A stretch of DNA of 64,000 nt. Source: an uncultured Clostridia bacterium. GTDB lineage: Bacteria > Bacillota > Clostridia > TANB77 > CAG-508. The stretch lies in NCBI GenBank assembly GCA_934162205.1, contig CAKPIA010000003.1, positions 97,687 through 161,686 of the forward strand, written 5' to 3'. Every line of letters begins with the position of its first letter. Position 1 is the stretch's first letter. Below, in pieces: positions 35,946-45,911 of this stretch. The position numbers and the translations under genes are program-made. The notes under the pieces were generated by a model. The model was given only the letters and a program-made list of their open reading frames with translations, ran no database searches and had not been told where the DNA came from.

Positions 35946-37238
35946 TTATGCATATGCTTGACGTTTTTTAAAGCTAAGCAAATTAGTAATTTCCTTATCT
36001 GTATTTTTTGCTTTTTTAGTTTTTCCAGCTTTTTCTTGTTCAAGTTGCCTTTTTTGTTTTTCTGCCATTGATTGACAAATTGCTTTTTGATATGTAAAGT
36101 GTGTATCTTGTGCAATTTTATTCCAATTGTATTCATTTCTAACTTTATTTTTTGCTTTTTTAACAACATTATCATATAATTGATGATCATATAATAATTC
36201 TAATATAGAATCTGCTATTGAATTTGGATTTCCTGCATAACTCTTCATACCATTTTCTCTATGTTGAACTATTTCGTTTAATCCTCCTATATCAGATACT
36301 ACTATTGGTCTTTCAGCTAGCATTGCTTCTAGAGCTACTATTCCAAAAGGTTCATATGTACTTGGAAATACAGATATATCAGCAGCTTTATACATTTTTG
36401 CTACATCTTTTCCTGATAAATATCCTGCAAAACATACTTTATCTGCAATACCCATTGAATATACTTGTTCTTTAAGTTCATCTATCATTCCACCTTTTCC
36501 AGCTATAACTAGTTTAGCATCATGATATCCATTTAATATTTTTGGCATTGCTGATATTAAATGTTGAACACCTTTTTCATATACTAATCTTCCCATGAAT
36601 AATATTATTTTTTCATTATCCATAGCAAATTTTCTTCTAAATTCATAATCTCTTTCTATATTATTAAAAATTGTTAAATTAACACCATTTGGTACAACAT
36701 TTATCTTTTCAAATGGTAAACCAAATAGTCTTTGAAGCTCATTTTTCATATAATTACTATTTACAATTACTTCTGTTGCTTCATATGTTAACATCCATTC
36801 TGTATCATTTATATATCTTTGTGTATCATCGTGTATTCCACTATTTCTACCTGCTTCTGTAGCATGTATTGTTGCTACTAAAGGTATATTATATGAATTT
36901 TTAATTGTTTTAGCTGCATATGCAACTAACCAATCATGTGCATGTATAACATCAAAATTTCCATTTTCTGCTATTAATTGATTTACTTTTGAAATCATAT
37001 TAAAATTCAATTGCATAATCCAATCTATAAAATTATTTGGATTTATCATATAGTTATCTACTCTATATACTTTTACACCTTTATCATCTTCAAATTCTGG
37101 GACGTCACCATCTTTATAAGTAACAACTGTTACTTCATGACCGTCTTTTATTAATCTTTTTGATAAATCATGTACTACTCTTGAAATCCCTCCTACTACT
37201 CTTGGTGGGTATTCCCATGTTAACATTAATATTTTCAT
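35946..37238 (-). CDS. Glycosyltransferase family 4, probable glycogen synthase
   Basis: The 430-residue protein starts MKILMLTWEYPPRVVGGISR, the N-terminal nucleotide-sugar signature of GT4/GT5 synthases, with HAHDW (about 100-104). The C-terminal Rossmann domain shows ILFMGRLVYEKGVQHLI, and STYEPFGIVALEAMLAERPIV with the E-x7-E motif. It should add glucose to an alpha-glucan chain from ADP- or UDP-glucose. The last 40 residues are Lys/Gln-rich. The divergent DUF4912 and GH57 genes next to it form the recognised GT4/DUF4912/GH57 glucan cluster, which supports this role. AAAGGGGC precedes the ATG. Confidence 0.9.
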   Translation of the reverse strand: MKILMLTWEYPPRVVGGISRVVHDLSKRLIKDGHEVTVVTYKDGDVPEFEDDKGVKVYRVDNYMINPNNFIDWIMQLNFNMISKVNQLIAENGNFDVIHAHDWLVAYAAKTIKNSYNIPLVATIHATEAGRNSGIHDDTQRYINDTEWMLTYEATEVIVNSNYMKNELQRLFGLPFEKINVVPNGVNLTIFNNIERDYEFRRKFAMDNEKIILFMGRLVYEKGVQHLISAMPKILNGYHDAKLVIAGKGGMIDELKEQVYSMGIADKVCFAGYLSGKDVAKMYKAADISVFPSTYEPFGIVALEAMLAERPIVVSDIGGLNEIVQHRENGMKSYAGNPNSIADSILELLYDHQLYDNVVKKAKNKVRNEYNWNKIAQDTHFTYQKAICQSMAEKQKRQLEQEKAGKTKKAKNTDKEITNLLSFKKRQAYA

Positions 37239-37461
37239 TAGTTAGCCCCTTTCTTTTTGGTTTTCTTTTGTATTCTAATTTTCCTAATATATTCTATACA
37301 ATCTTTCTTTAATTGTAAATGCTTTTTTGTAAAAAAATGATTTTTTTTGTTAAATTTTGTAACTAATTTTTTTCTTCTTTTTTTTACATTTTTCTCTTGA
37401 ATTTATTGACATTTTATTATAGTATATATTAAGTAAATTTTACATAGGAGGATTTTGTCTA

Positions 37462-38346
37462 ATGCCAAGAAAAACAAAAGATACAGGTAATGAAGAAATA
37501 AATAAAGAAAAGGATATAAAAAAGACAAAAAAAGCAAGCATATCTAAAACAAAAAAAGATGTAGCAAAAAAAGAAGAAAGTAAATCTAGTAAATCAAATA
37601 CTAAAAAAACTACAGTTCAAGCAAAAAACAAAAAAACTACTACTACAAAAAAGAATACCGATAAAGCTTCTAAAGCTACTAAAAAAACTTCAACCAAAAG
37701 TACTAAAACTACTGCAAAGAAAAAAACTGCTAAAAAAACAACACTTAAAGAGGAAAAGGTTAATTTAATTGAATATTATGACTTACCAACAAGTTATAAT
37801 AAAACAGTAATAAAATTACTTGCCCAAACTCCAAATACTTTATTTGTGTATTGGGAACTTTCTCTAGATGATGTTGATAAATTTAAAAAACAATATGGAG
37901 ATAATTTTTTTGAAACAACTAAACCTGTTTTAATTGTTCATAATGACTCACTTAATTATTCTTTTGAAGTAGAAATTAATGATTTTGCAAATAGTTGGTA
38001 TTTACATGTGAATGACGCAAAATCTGATTATAGAATAGAAATTGGTAGAAGACCTATTCATAGTATTAGTAATATTAAAGAAGACTATATTTATATAACA
38101 TCATCAAATGAAATAGAAGCGCCAAATGATAGGATTTTATTTGATAAATCTCAAAAAATGGTTTATTTTAAAAATACAAAAACAAATAAAAAAATAGGAA
38201 AAGATGTATCTATTTCATTTATTAAAAACATGGGAAAAGTTTATAATATTTATGATTTATATAAAGAATTTTATAATAAAGAAAATATAGATGAATTATA
38301 TAACTTGTCTAATCCAAGTTCTAGCAATCCTTCATCTAAATTTTAA
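37462..38346 (+). CDS. DUF4912 protein with Lys/Thr-rich N-terminus
   Basis: Residues 1-95 are a repetitive, very basic Lys/Thr/Ser tail like those of nucleic-acid- or polyanion-binding proteins. The rest (about 105-240) is a DUF4912 domain: KTVIKLLAQTPNTLFVYWEL, NSWYLHVNDAKSDYRIEIG. DUF4912 is a presumed carbohydrate-binding-like fold commonly encoded beside GH57 branching enzymes. AGGAGGATT precedes the ATG. It begins a two-gene plus-strand operon with the GH57 gene, divergent from the GT4 gene. A weak hairpin lies between the two genes and may act as an attenuator. Confidence 0.9.
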   Translation: MPRKTKDTGNEEINKEKDIKKTKKASISKTKKDVAKKEESKSSKSNTKKTTVQAKNKKTTTTKKNTDKASKATKKTSTKSTKTTAKKKTAKKTTLKEEKVNLIEYYDLPTSYNKTVIKLLAQTPNTLFVYWELSLDDVDKFKKQYGDNFFETTKPVLIVHNDSLNYSFEVEINDFANSWYLHVNDAKSDYRIEIGRRPIHSISNIKEDYIYITSSNEIEAPNDRILFDKSQKMVYFKNTKTNKKIGKDVSISFIKNMGKVYNIYDLYKEFYNKENIDELYNLSNPSSSNPSSKF

Positions 38347-38349
38347 AAC

Positions 38350-38372
38350 ACAAGTCTCACCAAGTGAGATTT
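38350..38372 (+). terminator. Intergenic hairpin, possible attenuator
   Basis: AAGTCTCAC pairs with GTGAGATTT (one G-U) across CAA, followed by TTGTTCATTTTTT. It would reduce GH57 expression relative to DUF4912. Confidence 0.5.
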
Positions 38373-38399
38373 GTTCATTTTTTACAAAGGAGATATATA

Positions 38400-39986
38400 A
38401 TGCAAGAAAAAAAAGGTTATGTAAGTTTTGTGTTACATGCACACCTTCCATTTATTCATCATCCAGAAAGTGATGATTACTTAGAAGAATCTTGGCTTTA
38501 TGAAGCAATTTCAGAAACATATATACCATTACTTACAAATTTTCAAAAATTAGTAGATGAAAAAGTTGACTTTAGAATAACAATGTCAATGACACCTCCT
38601 CTACTTTCTATGTTAGATAACAAATTATTACAAAGAAAATATATTAAATATTTAAAAAGAATGATTGAATTATCAGAAAAAGAGATTAAAAGAACTTCTG
38701 GTGATAAAAGATTAAATGAACTTTCTAAATATTATTTTGAAAGATATTCAAATGATTTACACCTATTTAAAGATGTTTATAAATGTAATTTAATAGAGGC
38801 TTTTAAGCATTTCCAAGATATCGGCGTTCTAGAAATAATCACTTGTGGAGCTACTCATGGGTATTTTCCAATATTATATGTTAACGAAAAAACTGTTAAA
38901 GCTCAAATTGCTGTAGGAGTTCAAACATATGAAAGATATTTTGGAAGAAAACCTCGTGGTATTTGGCTTCCTGAATGTGGTTATGTTCCAGAAGCAGATA
39001 AATATTTAAAAGAATTTGGTATTGATTATATAATCACAGAATCACACGGAATTTTATATGCTGACCCTACTCCTGTTTATGGTACATTTGCACCAATTGT
39101 TTCACCAGAAGGTGTAATTGCTTTTGGTAGAGATATTGAATCTTCAAGACAAGTTTGGAGTTCTATAAATGGTTACCCAGGTGATTATAATTACAGAGAA
39201 TTTTATAGAGATATTGGTTATGAAGCTGATTATGATTATATTAAACCTTATATAGCTCATAATGGTGTAAGAGTTCATACTGGTATAAAATATTATAGAA
39301 TAACTGGAAAATCAGATTTTAAAGATTATTATAATCTTCAATGGGCTAAGGATTCTGCCGAAAGACAAGCTGGACACTTTTTAGATTCAAGAAATGCACA
39401 AATAAATAATTTAACCGAATATATGGATACACCACCTATTATTCTTTGCCCTTATGATGCTGAACTTTATGGACACTGGTGGTATGAAGGTCCTTACTGG
39501 TTATATATTTTATTTAAGAAGATTTATTATGATGATTGCAACTTTAAATTAATTACACCTTCCGAATATATTGATAAGTATCCAGAAATGCAAATTGCTT
39601 CTCCTTGTAGATCAAGTTGGGGCGCTAATGGTTATAGTGAAGTATGGCTTAATCCATCTAATGATTATGTACATAAACATTTACATGTTGCTGGAGATAG
39701 AATGTGTGAACTTGCTAGTTTATTCCCAAATGCAAAAGGATTAAAGAAAAAAGCTTTAAATCAATGCGCTAGAGAATTACTATTAGCCCAAAGTAGTGAC
39801 TGGTTATTTATTATTACAAATGGAACAATGGTTAATTATGCTAAGAAAAGAATTAAAGATCATATTGGAAGATTTACTAAACTATATTATCAAATTAAAG
39901 AGAATAATATTGATGAAGAATTTTTAAAAGATATTTCTAAAAAAGATTGTTTATTTCCAGACATTGATTATATGATATATAAATAA
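38400..39986 (+). CDS. GH57 alpha-glucan branching enzyme-like protein
   Basis: I start the 528-residue protein at the ATG at 38400 because AAGGAGATATA lies right before it and it gives the conserved GYVSFVLHAHLPFIHHPE. GH57 motifs are seen in order: HAHLPF (about 12-17), GATHGYFP (about 158-165), GIWLPECGYVP (about 193-203, nucleophile glutamate), and the acid aspartate in CPYDAELYGHWWYEGP (about 350-365). A C-terminal helical DUF1957 domain closes the protein (WGANGYSEVWLN to HIGRF). Such enzymes make alpha-1,6 branches in glycogen. Together with the GT4 gene and the amylase at 12-13.5 kb it could run storage glycogen turnover. Confidence 0.92.
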   Translation: MQEKKGYVSFVLHAHLPFIHHPESDDYLEESWLYEAISETYIPLLTNFQKLVDEKVDFRITMSMTPPLLSMLDNKLLQRKYIKYLKRMIELSEKEIKRTSGDKRLNELSKYYFERYSNDLHLFKDVYKCNLIEAFKHFQDIGVLEIITCGATHGYFPILYVNEKTVKAQIAVGVQTYERYFGRKPRGIWLPECGYVPEADKYLKEFGIDYIITESHGILYADPTPVYGTFAPIVSPEGVIAFGRDIESSRQVWSSINGYPGDYNYREFYRDIGYEADYDYIKPYIAHNGVRVHTGIKYYRITGKSDFKDYYNLQWAKDSAERQAGHFLDSRNAQINNLTEYMDTPPIILCPYDAELYGHWWYEGPYWLYILFKKIYYDDCNFKLITPSEYIDKYPEMQIASPCRSSWGANGYSEVWLNPSNDYVHKHLHVAGDRMCELASLFPNAKGLKKKALNQCARELLLAQSSDWLFIITNGTMVNYAKKRIKDHIGRFTKLYYQIKENNIDEEFLKDISKKDCLFPDIDYMIYK

Positions 39987-40013
39987 AAACTGTTTTTTAC
40001 AGTTTTTATTTTT
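39987..40013 (+). terminator. Terminator of the DUF4912-GH57 operon
   Basis: AAAACTG pairs with CAGTTTT across a T-rich loop and is followed by a T-run. Confidence 0.75.
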
Positions 40014-40104
40014 TTCTCACTTATTTATTTTTTTTGCATACTATATTGTATAACTTCTAGAAATCAGTAGATAATATAATTATTGAAAGGAGAATTTATT
40101 AACA

Positions 40105-40974
40105 ATGAAATCCATTTGCGTTAAAACTAATAATTCTAAAATTTTATATTATCTATTAGATTCTCTAAATAACATCACTTTAGATAACGTATGTTTTTCT
40201 TTTAATGAGTTCAAATCATATAAAAATGTTATTATTCATTACAAAGGAAACAATGTAAATGAATTTATAAATGAAATCTCTAATATATTGTCATTATTAG
40301 TAATTGACAATTATGAAGAAAATATAATAAAAAAAATTATTTTAAATAATTACTTTTATTTTAATAAAAGTGAAATTGATAAAATCTTAGAAATTTGCGA
40401 TAATATTCTTTCTGAAAGCAATGAAGATTATTCTATTACAGATAGATTGAATTTGCTATATAATACCTTTAGGGAATATTTATTAATTAATAAGCACATA
40501 GTTTTAAGCGGATTTGTTAATTTCAGACTAAAAGATTATCTTTCTTTGCTTAATTCAATTGTTGACATAGGCGTAAACAAATTTATTATAGAAAGAGAAT
40601 ATTTAGAATTTATTTCTCTTTTAAGATTATATATAAATTCTCAAGATTCTAATTTTAATATTGTTCATTTAATATATACTAATTCTTCATCTATTTTATT
40701 AGATGAAAATAAAAATATAATAAATATTGATGAGGAAATTTTTAATGCAAAATATTTATCTGATATAACATTCTCTTCTAATGATTATATTTTAAATACC
40801 CTACTTACATTATTACCTAAAAAAATATATATTCATTTAATCGACTCAGAAATTAACGAATTTATAAATACTTTACAATTAGTATTTGAAAACAAAGTAG
40901 AAATATGCACTGATTGTTCTATTTGTAAATTATATAAACAAAATAATTTATCAAAAATAAAAAGAAACTTTTAA
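40105..40974 (+). CDS. ytxC: YtxC family sporulation-associated protein
   Basis: The 289-residue protein matches the YtxC family: IILNNYFYFNKSEIDKIL (about 76-93), VLSGFVNFRLKDYLSLLNSIVDIGVNKFIIEREYLEFISLL (in part, about 133-170), and a C-terminal HLIDSEINEFINTLQLVFENKVEICTDC region. In Bacillus ytxC sits in the thrS region and is called a putative sporulation protein; its role is unproven. GAAAGGAG precedes the ATG. It overlaps the convergent DUF2974 gene by four bases, and the two stop codons lie inside a perfect 32-bp palindrome. Confidence 0.87.
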   Translation: MKSICVKTNNSKILYYLLDSLNNITLDNVCFSFNEFKSYKNVIIHYKGNNVNEFINEISNILSLLVIDNYEENIIKKIILNNYFYFNKSEIDKILEICDNILSESNEDYSITDRLNLLYNTFREYLLINKHIVLSGFVNFRLKDYLSLLNSIVDIGVNKFIIEREYLEFISLLRLYINSQDSNFNIVHLIYTNSSSILLDENKNIINIDEEIFNAKYLSDITFSSNDYILNTLLTLLPKKIYIHLIDSEINEFINTLQLVFENKVEICTDCSICKLYKQNNLSKIKRNF

Positions 40975-40988
40975 AAGTTTCTTTTTAT
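40957..40988. terminator. Perfect 32-bp palindromic terminator shared by two stop codons
   Basis: ATAAAAAGAAACTTTT is followed directly by its exact complement, centred at 40972/40973. Both stop codons (TAA at 40972-40974 on plus, at 40971-40973 on minus) lie at the centre. Both proteins therefore end with the same residues, KIKRNF. Confidence 0.9.
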
Positions 40989-42059
40989 CTTTGGCATTTT
41001 AATATTATTTTTAGCTACTGAAAGGAATACATTAAAAGTTTTTGTAAGCATTTTTTTACTTTCTTCATCTATATTTTGATAAGTTTTTAATATTATTTTT
41101 GCACTTTCGAATTTATTACTTCCTATATCTGTTAAAGTTTCCGCACCTGTTGCATATATAATTTCAAACAAAGTATCTATGAACTTTCCTCTTTGTTCTG
41201 GCGTTACAGCTTTTAGCCAATCTGTTATTGTCTTATCTACAAATTCACTAGAATTTGTAAGTTCATCTTTTACAAATTTATCTCCCAATACTTGCCAACT
41301 ATACAAATCATGTTGCATTATTCCTGTTTGTGTACTTTTTAATATTGTTGTTTTTTCTTCATGATTTAATAATCTTCCTATTATTGACGATTGAGGTATA
41401 TAAGTTTTTACTCTATTTAATATATTTTGGTATTCCTCACTTTGAATTACTTTATCACAAAAACCTGGTCCATCATTATTATAAACATCTATTATTCTAT
41501 CTTGAACCTTTTTATTACAAAATGCTGCTGCATAAACTGCTAAATTTCCACCTTTTGAATGTCCACCTACTATTAATTTATAATCATTGTATTTTTCAGA
41601 TATTTGTTCTAAGTATTTTACAGAATCTGTTTGAGCTGGAACCAATTCACTAAAACTCATATTAAAGTCTTCTTTCCAACCAATTATTGTATTATCGGTT
41701 CCTCTATATGAAACATATAATGTTTTGTCTGGCAATATTATTGTTGTAGCAGAAAATTGTTTTTCATGTACAGGATCTAATTTATTAATAAAATTTGTTA
41801 ATTTTATTTGTCCAAATCTTTTACTATAAGCTAATTTAGGAAATAAATCCAAATCTTCCTTTTGTAATATTCTTCCTACTGAACCAAACTTTTTATATCT
41901 TTCATAAACCTCTTTTAATGGTAACTCTTCATTTGCTTTAATTAATCCATCAAGTGGAAAATAAGACAATCTGGCTAAAATCAATGCATCAATTTCATTA
42001 AATTCTACCTTTTCTAGTTCAATATCTCTCCAGTCCATATAATCAAATATATTTGCCAT
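40971..42059 (-). CDS. DUF2974 lipase-like alpha/beta hydrolase
   Basis: The 362-residue protein has the DUF2974 (Mbeg1-like) layout. It begins MANIFDYMDWRDIELEKVEFNEIDALILARLSYFP in part, and carries an alpha/beta hydrolase core with VSYRGTDNTIIGWKEDFN (about 116-133) and the nucleophile elbow GGHSKGGNLAVYAA (about 166-179, serine in GHSKG). Acid and histidine positions are less clear. There is no signal peptide, so it would be intracellular. The substrate is unknown; lipase activity is inferred from the fold only. CAAAGGAG precedes the ATG. It ends at the palindrome shared with ytxC. Confidence 0.88.
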   Translation of the reverse strand: MANIFDYMDWRDIELEKVEFNEIDALILARLSYFPLDGLIKANEELPLKEVYERYKKFGSVGRILQKEDLDLFPKLAYSKRFGQIKLTNFINKLDPVHEKQFSATTIILPDKTLYVSYRGTDNTIIGWKEDFNMSFSELVPAQTDSVKYLEQISEKYNDYKLIVGGHSKGGNLAVYAAAFCNKKVQDRIIDVYNNDGPGFCDKVIQSEEYQNILNRVKTYIPQSSIIGRLLNHEEKTTILKSTQTGIMQHDLYSWQVLGDKFVKDELTNSSEFVDKTITDWLKAVTPEQRGKFIDTLFEIIYATGAETLTDIGSNKFESAKIILKTYQNIDEESKKMLTKTFNVFLSVAKNNIKMPKIKRNF

Positions 42060-42148
42060 ATTTATTTCTCCTTTGTTATTTTAATTACTACTATCTTATC
42101 GGCATCAATATATCACAATTAAATTTTTTTTGCAATTATTTGTCAAAA

Positions 42149-42186
42149 AATAAGAACTCTATCCTTTTTAGGATAGAGCACTTATT
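42149..42186 (-). terminator. Terminator of the acyl-CoA ligase gene
   Basis: CTCTATCC pairs with GGATAGAG across TTTTTA, extended outside by AATAAG/CTTATT. The ligase stop lies at the edge. Confidence 0.75.
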
Positions 42187-44043
42187 TTATTTATCTTTTT
42201 CTAATTCTTTGTATCTTTTAATTTTTAATGTAGAGCTTTTTTCAAACTCTCCTTCTTTTATCTCTAAATTTTTAACAGCTTTAAAAGATTCTAATTTTTT
42301 ATTTTCTTCTTTTATTTTTTTCCATATTATATCATATATTTCTTCTTTTGATTTTTCACCATATATTTCTGTTATTTTTTCATAATCTGGAATTACTCTA
42401 GCTGTTATAATTAATTCTTTTTCTTCTCTTCTACTATTTTTTTCTGGCTTTTTACCATAAACCATACATTCTTTTATTTCATCAACTTTATCTAGTAGCA
42501 TTTCAATTTCTTCTGGATAAATATTTTTTCCGTTTTGTGTAACAATTACATTTTTACTTCTTCCTGTAATGAATATATAACCATCTTTATTAATATATCC
42601 AATATCTCCTGAATGGAAATATCCATCTTTGTCTATTACTTTCTTTGTTTCTTCATCATTTTCGTAATATCCAATCATTAAAGTTGGAGATTTAATTAAT
42701 ATTTCTCCTTCTCCATTTTCATTTGGATTTTCTATTTTTATATCTGCTTGAACTACAGGTTTTCCAACAGATCCTACACATGGTTTGTATTCTGGTGTTA
42801 AAGCAGCAATTGGAGCTGTTTCTGTTAATCCATAACCTTGTAAGAATGATATTCCTATTCCCTCAAACCATTCTCCTGCTTTTTTATCTATTGGTGCTGC
42901 AGCAGTAACTATTATTCTTAAGTTTCCGCCTAAATTATCGTATATATCTTTGAATACTTTTCTTTTTATATCTATTCCAGCAATTTTCAAAGCATTTGTT
43001 ACATTTATCATAGATTTTACTATTTTATCTTTTTTGCTTTTTACTATTTTTTCATTTATCTTTTTGTATAGATTTTCTGCTAATAATGGAACTGTTAATA
43101 TAGCTGTTGGATTTGCTTCTTGTAAGTTTGGAACAATATATCTTAATCCTTCGCATATAGCAACAGAAGCTCCTTGAGCAATTGGATATAAAAATCCTAT
43201 TGTTGATTCATAACAATGATGAAGAGGTAATACAGAAAATAGTCTATCTGTTGGATATATTTTTACATATGCTGTTGCAGCATTTATATTTTCTGCTAAA
43301 TTTCTATTATTTAACATTACTCCTTTAGCATTTGATGTTGTTCCTGATGTAAAAAACAATATTCTAAATTCTTCTGGATCTATTTCTATTTTATCAAAAT
43401 CATTATCTCCAGAAGCAATTAAATTTTTTCCTACATCTATTAAATATTTTAATCCTACATCTTTTCCATCTAGTTCTTTATCTGATTGCATTTCAATAAA
43501 ATATTCTATTTCTGGTATTTTTTCTCTTATTGTTTTAATATCATTTTCTTTTTTTGATGAATATATAACAGCAGATGCTTTGGATCTCTTTATAATATTT
43601 TCTAACTCATTAACTGGTAACTCTCTGTCTGTTGGAACTGCTAATCCAGCACCACAAAGTAATGCCATATAAGAAACATACCAACCATATTGTGTTTCAC
43701 CAACTATTATAACTCTTTTATCTTTTAAATTTAATTTTTTTGTTAATGCTGTACCTAAAGCCCATACATCACCTTTAAATTCTTGATATGTAGTTATTTT
43801 ATAAGGATCTTTATGTGTTGGTTTTTCTAAAATACAATCTTCATTTGGATATTTTTTTGTACTATCTAAAAATGCTTCTTTTATAGTTTTGTAATGTGTT
43901 CTATCTTCATATGGAGTAGTTCTTTTTTGTTTTGCATTCTTTTTTTGCAATTTTAAATAATCAATTTCTCCTAGATCTTCCATTTCTTTCATTTTCATAT
44001 CTTTAAATTTTAGTTTTGGCATTTTAAAATTTGTTAAACTCAT
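42187..44043 (-). CDS. AMP-binding long-chain acyl-CoA synthetase
   Basis: The 618-residue protein is an adenylate-forming enzyme that activates fatty acids to acyl-CoA. Core motifs: FFTSGTTSNAKGVMLNNRN (P-loop, about 232-250), YGLTETAP (about 400), YFHSGDIGYINKDGYIFITGR (about 480-500), and KNVIVTQNGKNIYPEEIE with the catalytic lysine expected near the C-terminus (SSTLKIKRY). An N-terminal 45-residue basic extension precedes the domain. The start follows GATTGGAGC with an 8-base A-rich spacer. It lies between the lipase-like gene and a broken ABC exporter. A possible operator (44114-44127) sits in its leader. Confidence 0.92.
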   Translation of the reverse strand: MSLTNFKMPKLKFKDMKMKEMEDLGEIDYLKLQKKNAKQKRTTPYEDRTHYKTIKEAFLDSTKKYPNEDCILEKPTHKDPYKITTYQEFKGDVWALGTALTKKLNLKDKRVIIVGETQYGWYVSYMALLCGAGLAVPTDRELPVNELENIIKRSKASAVIYSSKKENDIKTIREKIPEIEYFIEMQSDKELDGKDVGLKYLIDVGKNLIASGDNDFDKIEIDPEEFRILFFTSGTTSNAKGVMLNNRNLAENINAATAYVKIYPTDRLFSVLPLHHCYESTIGFLYPIAQGASVAICEGLRYIVPNLQEANPTAILTVPLLAENLYKKINEKIVKSKKDKIVKSMINVTNALKIAGIDIKRKVFKDIYDNLGGNLRIIVTAAAPIDKKAGEWFEGIGISFLQGYGLTETAPIAALTPEYKPCVGSVGKPVVQADIKIENPNENGEGEILIKSPTLMIGYYENDEETKKVIDKDGYFHSGDIGYINKDGYIFITGRSKNVIVTQNGKNIYPEEIEMLLDKVDEIKECMVYGKKPEKNSRREEKELIITARVIPDYEKITEIYGEKSKEEIYDIIWKKIKEENKKLESFKAVKNLEIKEGEFEKSSTLKIKRYKELEKDK

Positions 44044-44113
44044 TTTTTTTGCTCCAATCTTTTTAATAATTTACTGAATTTTATCACATTTTTTATTTTT
44101 CAGCTATTTTTAT

Positions 44114-44127
44114 ACTTATCGGTCAGT
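44114..44127. promoter_or_regulatory. Candidate operator ACTTATCGGTCAGT
   Basis: This imperfect palindrome (10 of 14 positions symmetrical) contains a TGACCGA half-site like those bound by some TetR-family fatty-acid regulators. It lies about 75 bases upstream of the acyl-CoA ligase start. It is also one of few GC-rich spots in the gap. Confidence 0.25.
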
Positions 44128-44221
44128 TTTTATTTTATCATACACTTATAATTTTTACAATAAAAACAAATTAACTATTATACATCAATTCATTCATCTC
44201 TATAATTTTCATATAATATTA

Positions 44222-45911
44222 TTATGAATTTACTAATTGATAATATTCTCCCTTTTGTTTTATTAACTTTTCATGATTTCCTTCTTCTATTATTCTACCA
44301 TTTTTTAATAAAAGTATTTTATCACAATTTTTTATTGTTGATAATCTATGTGCAATTATAAAACTTATTTTTCCTTTTGTTATTTCTTTTATTGCATTCC
44401 TTACAAGCATTTCAGATTTATAAGAAAGAGAAGCTGTTGCTTCGTCTAATATAATTATTTCTGGGTTTTCTACCATAACTCTAGTAAAATTTAATAATTG
44501 TTTTTCTCCTGCTGAAAATATATCTGTATCACTAGTTATAAATGTATCATATCCATCTTTTAATGACATTATTTTATCGTGTAAATTTAATTTTTTACAA
44601 ATTTCTACAATTTCATCTCTTGAAATATCTTTATCTGCATAATTTATATTTTCCAAAATAGTACCATCAAATATTACAACTTTTTGCATAATATAACCTA
44701 TTTTATCCCTTAAACTTCTAATGCTATATTCTTTATAATCTCGACCATTTATTTCTATATTACCATTATTAAAATCATAAAATCTACATAGTAAATTTAC
44801 TAAGCTTGTCTTTCCACTACCAGTTCTTCCTATTAATGCAATATTTTGATTTTTGGCAACTTCAAATGTTACATTATTTAAAACTGTTTTTGTACCTTCA
44901 TACGCAAATACAACATTATTAAATTTTATAGAATTAACTTTTTTTAGTTCTTTTCCTATTTCTATATTTTCTTCTTCTAGTTCCAATATTTCATTTATTT
45001 TTTCATAAGATATTCTTCCAACATTTCTATTTTGAAATCCATTTATTACCCATTTAGCATAAGTTTCTGGAGAAGATGCATATCTTGCAATTATAATAAT
45101 AGCTCCATATGTTATAATCCCCTGCTCTAGTCCCATAGACCCGTATTAAGATATTTATTACTCCTGCAAAAGAAACAATAATATTGTATAAAAGATTATA
45201 CATTCTAATATTTTTCTCCAATTTATTGGTTACTTTCTCATATTTAGAGATTAATTGTTTTATTTCTAATACTCTTTGTTGTTCTACCTGTAATGCTTTT
45301 ATTGTTGAATATCCTTGTACTTGTTCATTTGACCAATTTAGAATTTTAGCATTTGCCTCTCTTTTTAATTTTGTATATTCTATTGATTTTTTATTAAACA
45401 CATGTGTAACAATAAATCCTAATATATATATAAGAAAAATTATTGTAATAATTGGTATATTTAAATACATAAGAACCATCAATGTTCCTACTAACCTTAC
45501 TACTCCTCCAAAATATGGCATACAAATTCCAGTCCCATACCATTTAGCAACTTCTTTTGTATCATTTATTATATTTTCTAATATTTCTCCTACTTTTATT
45601 TTTTCTATTTTATTTTGTTTTGCTTTTTGTAATTTAATAAATATTTTTTCTCTATAATTTGCCTCTAATTCTTTAACAAATTCAAAGTCATTAAGATCTT
45701 CAAATAAAGTAACAATTCCTCTAAAAATATTTACAATAAAATAACTTATACCTAAAATTGTTATTAACTTTATATTTTTACTTGGTATAGCATATTCAAT
45801 CATAACTATTGAAAATGTAATAAATGCAACTACCATTATACTTGTTATAAACCATCCAACAGCAACATTAAATGCTCTTTTTTTATTGTTTTTAATAATT
45901 TCTTCTAACAT
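44222..45911 (-). pseudogene. ABC exporter half-subunit B1, frameshifted
   Basis: Two overlapping frames encode one exporter subunit. The membrane half starts at 45911 (GAGGAAT site) and goes out of frame near 45138; the ATPase half continues in the next frame to 44222. Removing one base in the TTAATAC stretch at about 45145-45151 joins INIL to YGSMGLEQG. It restores a 562-residue protein that aligns without gaps to the intact paralog at 50377-52095 across this point. The ATPase has Walker A GRTGSGKTS, a degenerate signature FSAGEKQ, Walker B IIILDEATASL with its glutamate, and the switch IAHRLST. As B-type subunit it would supply the active Walker site and a poor signature. Confidence 0.8.
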
